Shown piece after piece: positions 62,678-64,000 of a stretch of DNA of 64,000 bases; positions within the stretch are counted from its first letter, which is position 1; every line of letters begins with the position of its first letter. The DNA lies in contig NZ_CANNES010000001.1 in the NCBI RefSeq assembly GCF_947503705.1, forward strand, positions 124,001-188,000. Reading direction: 5' to 3'. The translations under genes and the position numbers were made by a program. The notes under the pieces were generated by a model, which did not search any database, had not been told where the DNA came from, and worked only from the letters and a program-made list of their open reading frames with translations. Origin of the DNA: an uncultured Tateyamaria sp. GTDB taxonomy: Bacteria > Pseudomonadota > Alphaproteobacteria > Rhodobacterales > Rhodobacteraceae.

Positions 62678-63139
62678 ATGGGAGCCGTGGTGATTGAAAT
62701 CATGCGCATGCCCGGTGCGGACCCGGATGTGGCCTTGCCCGGCTATGAAACCGCAGGGGCGGCAGGGGCCGACATCCGGGCGAATTTTGCGGACCGTCAG
62801 GGGGTTGTCGTGGCTCCGGGCGCACGGACACTTGTGCCCACCGGTCTCGCCATTGCGATCCCCCTGGGATTTGAGGTGCAGGTGCGGCCCCGGTCCGGCC
62901 TGGCGCTGAAACACGGGCTGATGCTGGTCAACAGCCCTGGCACCATCGACAGCGACTACCGTGGCGAGGTTGGGGTGATCGTGCTGAACACCGGCGACTC
63001 CCCGTTCGAGATCACCCATGGGATGCGGATCGCGCAAATGGTAGTGGCCCCCGTCCTGCAAACAGAATTTGCCATCGTCGAGGCGCTGGATGCGACAGCG
63101 CGCGGAAAAGGTGGCTTTGGATCGACGGGGGCAGACTGA
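62672..63139 (+). CDS. dut: dUTP diphosphatase
   Basis: A 155-residue trimeric dUTPase that hydrolyses dUTP to dUMP and keeps uracil out of DNA. Five motifs are visible: AGAADIRANF-like (AAGAADIR near residue 31), RSGLALK near 77, [10 protein letters not shown] near 91, RIAQMVV near 116, and GKGGFGSTG at the C-terminus. The ATG at 62672 lies within a dispersed repeat; a later ATG (MGAVVIE, 62678) is a possible alternative. The stop overlaps the next gene (TGATG). Confidence 0.95.
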   Translation: MKMGAVVIEIMRMPGADPDVALPGYETAGAAGADIRANFADRQGVVVAPGARTLVPTGLAIAIPLGFEVQVRPRSGLALKHGLMLVNSPGTIDSDYRGEVGVIVLNTGDSPFEITHGMRIAQMVVAPVLQTEFAIVEALDATARGKGGFGSTGAD

Positions 63140-64000
63140 TGGTTTTGGTCTTTGCCATGGCGGCGGGCATCTGGGGCATGGGCGCGCTGATGAAGGCGCC
63201 CCGCTCGGCCAGGTGGACCATGATTGGGCTGCTTTATGTGGCAGTGCTGGGGCTTCACGTGGCCTTCCCGGATGGGCATCCACTGCGGATGGCGACGGGG
63301 GAAAGCCCAGCCTTTTGGCTGATCCTAGGTGGGTTTACGGCACTGGTTCTGGCTTATCGATTTGGGCTGCAACGGCTGCGCGGCCGGGCCCAAACGCGGC
63401 ATCCCTCAGGAACCGCACAACAGCAGGGCTCGTTTTCCGACACCGAATTGAACCGCTACGCCAGGCACATCGTGCTGCGCGAGATTGGCGGGACCGGGCA
63501 AAAGGCGTTGAAAGAGGCACGCGTTTTGGTCGTTGGCGCAGGTGGGCTTGGTGCCCCTGCCTTGCAGTATCTGGCGGCGGCCGGCGTCGGCACCATCGGG
63601 GTTATTGACGATGACATCGTCGAAAATGCCAACCTCCAGCGGCAGGTCATTCACCGGGACGGCGACATCAGCACGCCCAAGGTCTTTTCCGCCCAAGCCG
63701 CGATGGAGGCCCAAAATCCCTTTGTCACTGTGCGCCCCTATCATCAGCGGCTGACGGCCGGCATCGCGCACAGACTGTTCGCGGATTATGACCTGGTGCT
63801 GGACGGCACCGACAATTTCGACACGCGTTATCTGGTAAATGACGCCGCCGTCGCGCGGGGCATCCCCCTGATTTCCGGCGCTTTGACCCAGTGGGAAGGG
63901 CAGATCAGCGTCTTTGACCCGGCCAACGGCGCGCCCTGCTATCGCTGCCTGTTCCCCAAGGCCCCCGCGCCAGAGCTTGCCCCGAATTGTGCCGAGGCGG
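63139..64000 (+). CDS. moeB: Membrane-anchored MoeB/ThiF-family adenylyltransferase (cut by window end)
   Basis: At least 287 residues, open at the right edge. Residues 1-80 hold three hydrophobic segments ([48 protein letters not shown]). Then comes the E1-like domain: NRYARHIVLREIGGTGQK, ATP site VLVVGAGGLGAPALQ near residue 130, VIDDDIVENANLQRQ near 154, LDGTDNFDTRY near 218, and one zinc pair CYRC near 268. It activates a small sulfur carrier such as MoaD or ThiS. The membrane anchor is additional to E. coli MoeB. The ATG overlaps the dut stop. Confidence 0.88.
   Translation, partial: MVLVFAMAAGIWGMGALMKAPRSARWTMIGLLYVAVLGLHVAFPDGHPLRMATGESPAFWLILGGFTALVLAYRFGLQRLRGRAQTRHPSGTAQQQGSFSDTELNRYARHIVLREIGGTGQKALKEARVLVVGAGGLGAPALQYLAAAGVGTIGVIDDDIVENANLQRQVIHRDGDISTPKVFSAQAAMEAQNPFVTVRPYHQRLTAGIAHRLFADYDLVLDGTDNFDTRYLVNDAAVARGIPLISGALTQWEGQISVFDPANGAPCYRCLFPKAPAPELAPNCAEA

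Overview
The window is a chromosomal segment of an alphaproteobacterium, very probably a member of the Rhodobacteraceae (Roseobacter group). The evidence is high GC with strong third-position GC, PreT/PreA with RutR, an RpoH-type sigma factor beside ChaN, CoaBC and Dut, an MreBCD-PBP2-RodA operon, a Fe-S cryptochrome/photolyase, and the GAGTATTT-type intergenic repeats. The sequence was read by eye. Family names come from motifs and protein length, not from database searches.

Positions 1-11.5 kb hold a nearly complete reductive pyrimidine catabolism locus. Eight minus-strand genes (7438 down to 106) encode a beta-ureidopropionase-type hydrolase, a small unknown protein, dihydropyrimidinase, a small membrane protein, and an NMT1/ThiY-type ABC importer (ATPase, two permeases, binding protein). 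A RutR-like TetR regulator and a DinB-fold protein follow on the plus strand, and preT-preA lie further right on the minus strand. Two palindromes resembling the E. coli RutR site lie in front of the hydrolase/rutR pair and in front of preTA, so one regulon is likely. PreTA reduces uracil or thymine, dihydropyrimidinase opens the ring, and the hydrolase releases beta-alanine or beta-aminoisobutyrate.

Positions 11.7-31.4 kb are mixed housekeeping genes. They are a cold-shock protein, a SRAP protein whose usual Cys2 is Pro, TesA with the divergent YbbA/YbbP transporter, an inositol-monophosphatase-family enzyme, a gamma-glutamylcyclotransferase-like protein, a MATE exporter, GltX, a DUF1801 protein, a Tat-exported metallo-beta-lactamase-fold hydrolase, a PHB-depolymerase-like esterase, NadE, a 19-repeat MORN protein with a secreted partner, two small envelope proteins, a Rossmann-like unknown protein, a Fe-S photolyase and an SDR. 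From 31.4 kb a 26-codon leucine-rich leader peptide with mutually exclusive hairpins precedes leuA, followed by a DMP19-domain protein. A VOC protein and a phenol-hydroxylase-like flavoprotein are divergent from each other.

Positions 37.1-44.3 kb carry the rod-shape operon mreB-mreC-mreD-pbp2-rodA, a small unknown protein coupled by ATGA, and a GhrA-type reductase. Positions 44.3-48.8 kb are a visibly AT-rich island with a small serine recombinase, a HEPN-domain protein carrying the RNase motif RNYCIH, a NACHT NTPase with pentapeptide repeats and a C-terminal winged-helix-like region, and a small acidic protein. The HEPN and NACHT genes are 9 bases apart. This is the best candidate for an undescribed system, probably anti-phage.

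Positions 48.8-64 kb return to core genes: glnD, an LpoA/LppC-like lipoprotein with divergent rsmI-yraN, gshB with an alpha/beta hydrolase, ComM, GST, a histidine phosphatase with cobU, rpoH-chaN, coaBC, dut, and a MoeB/ThiF protein with an N-terminal membrane anchor that runs off the end of the window. No rRNA, tRNA, CRISPR array or intact insertion sequence was seen.
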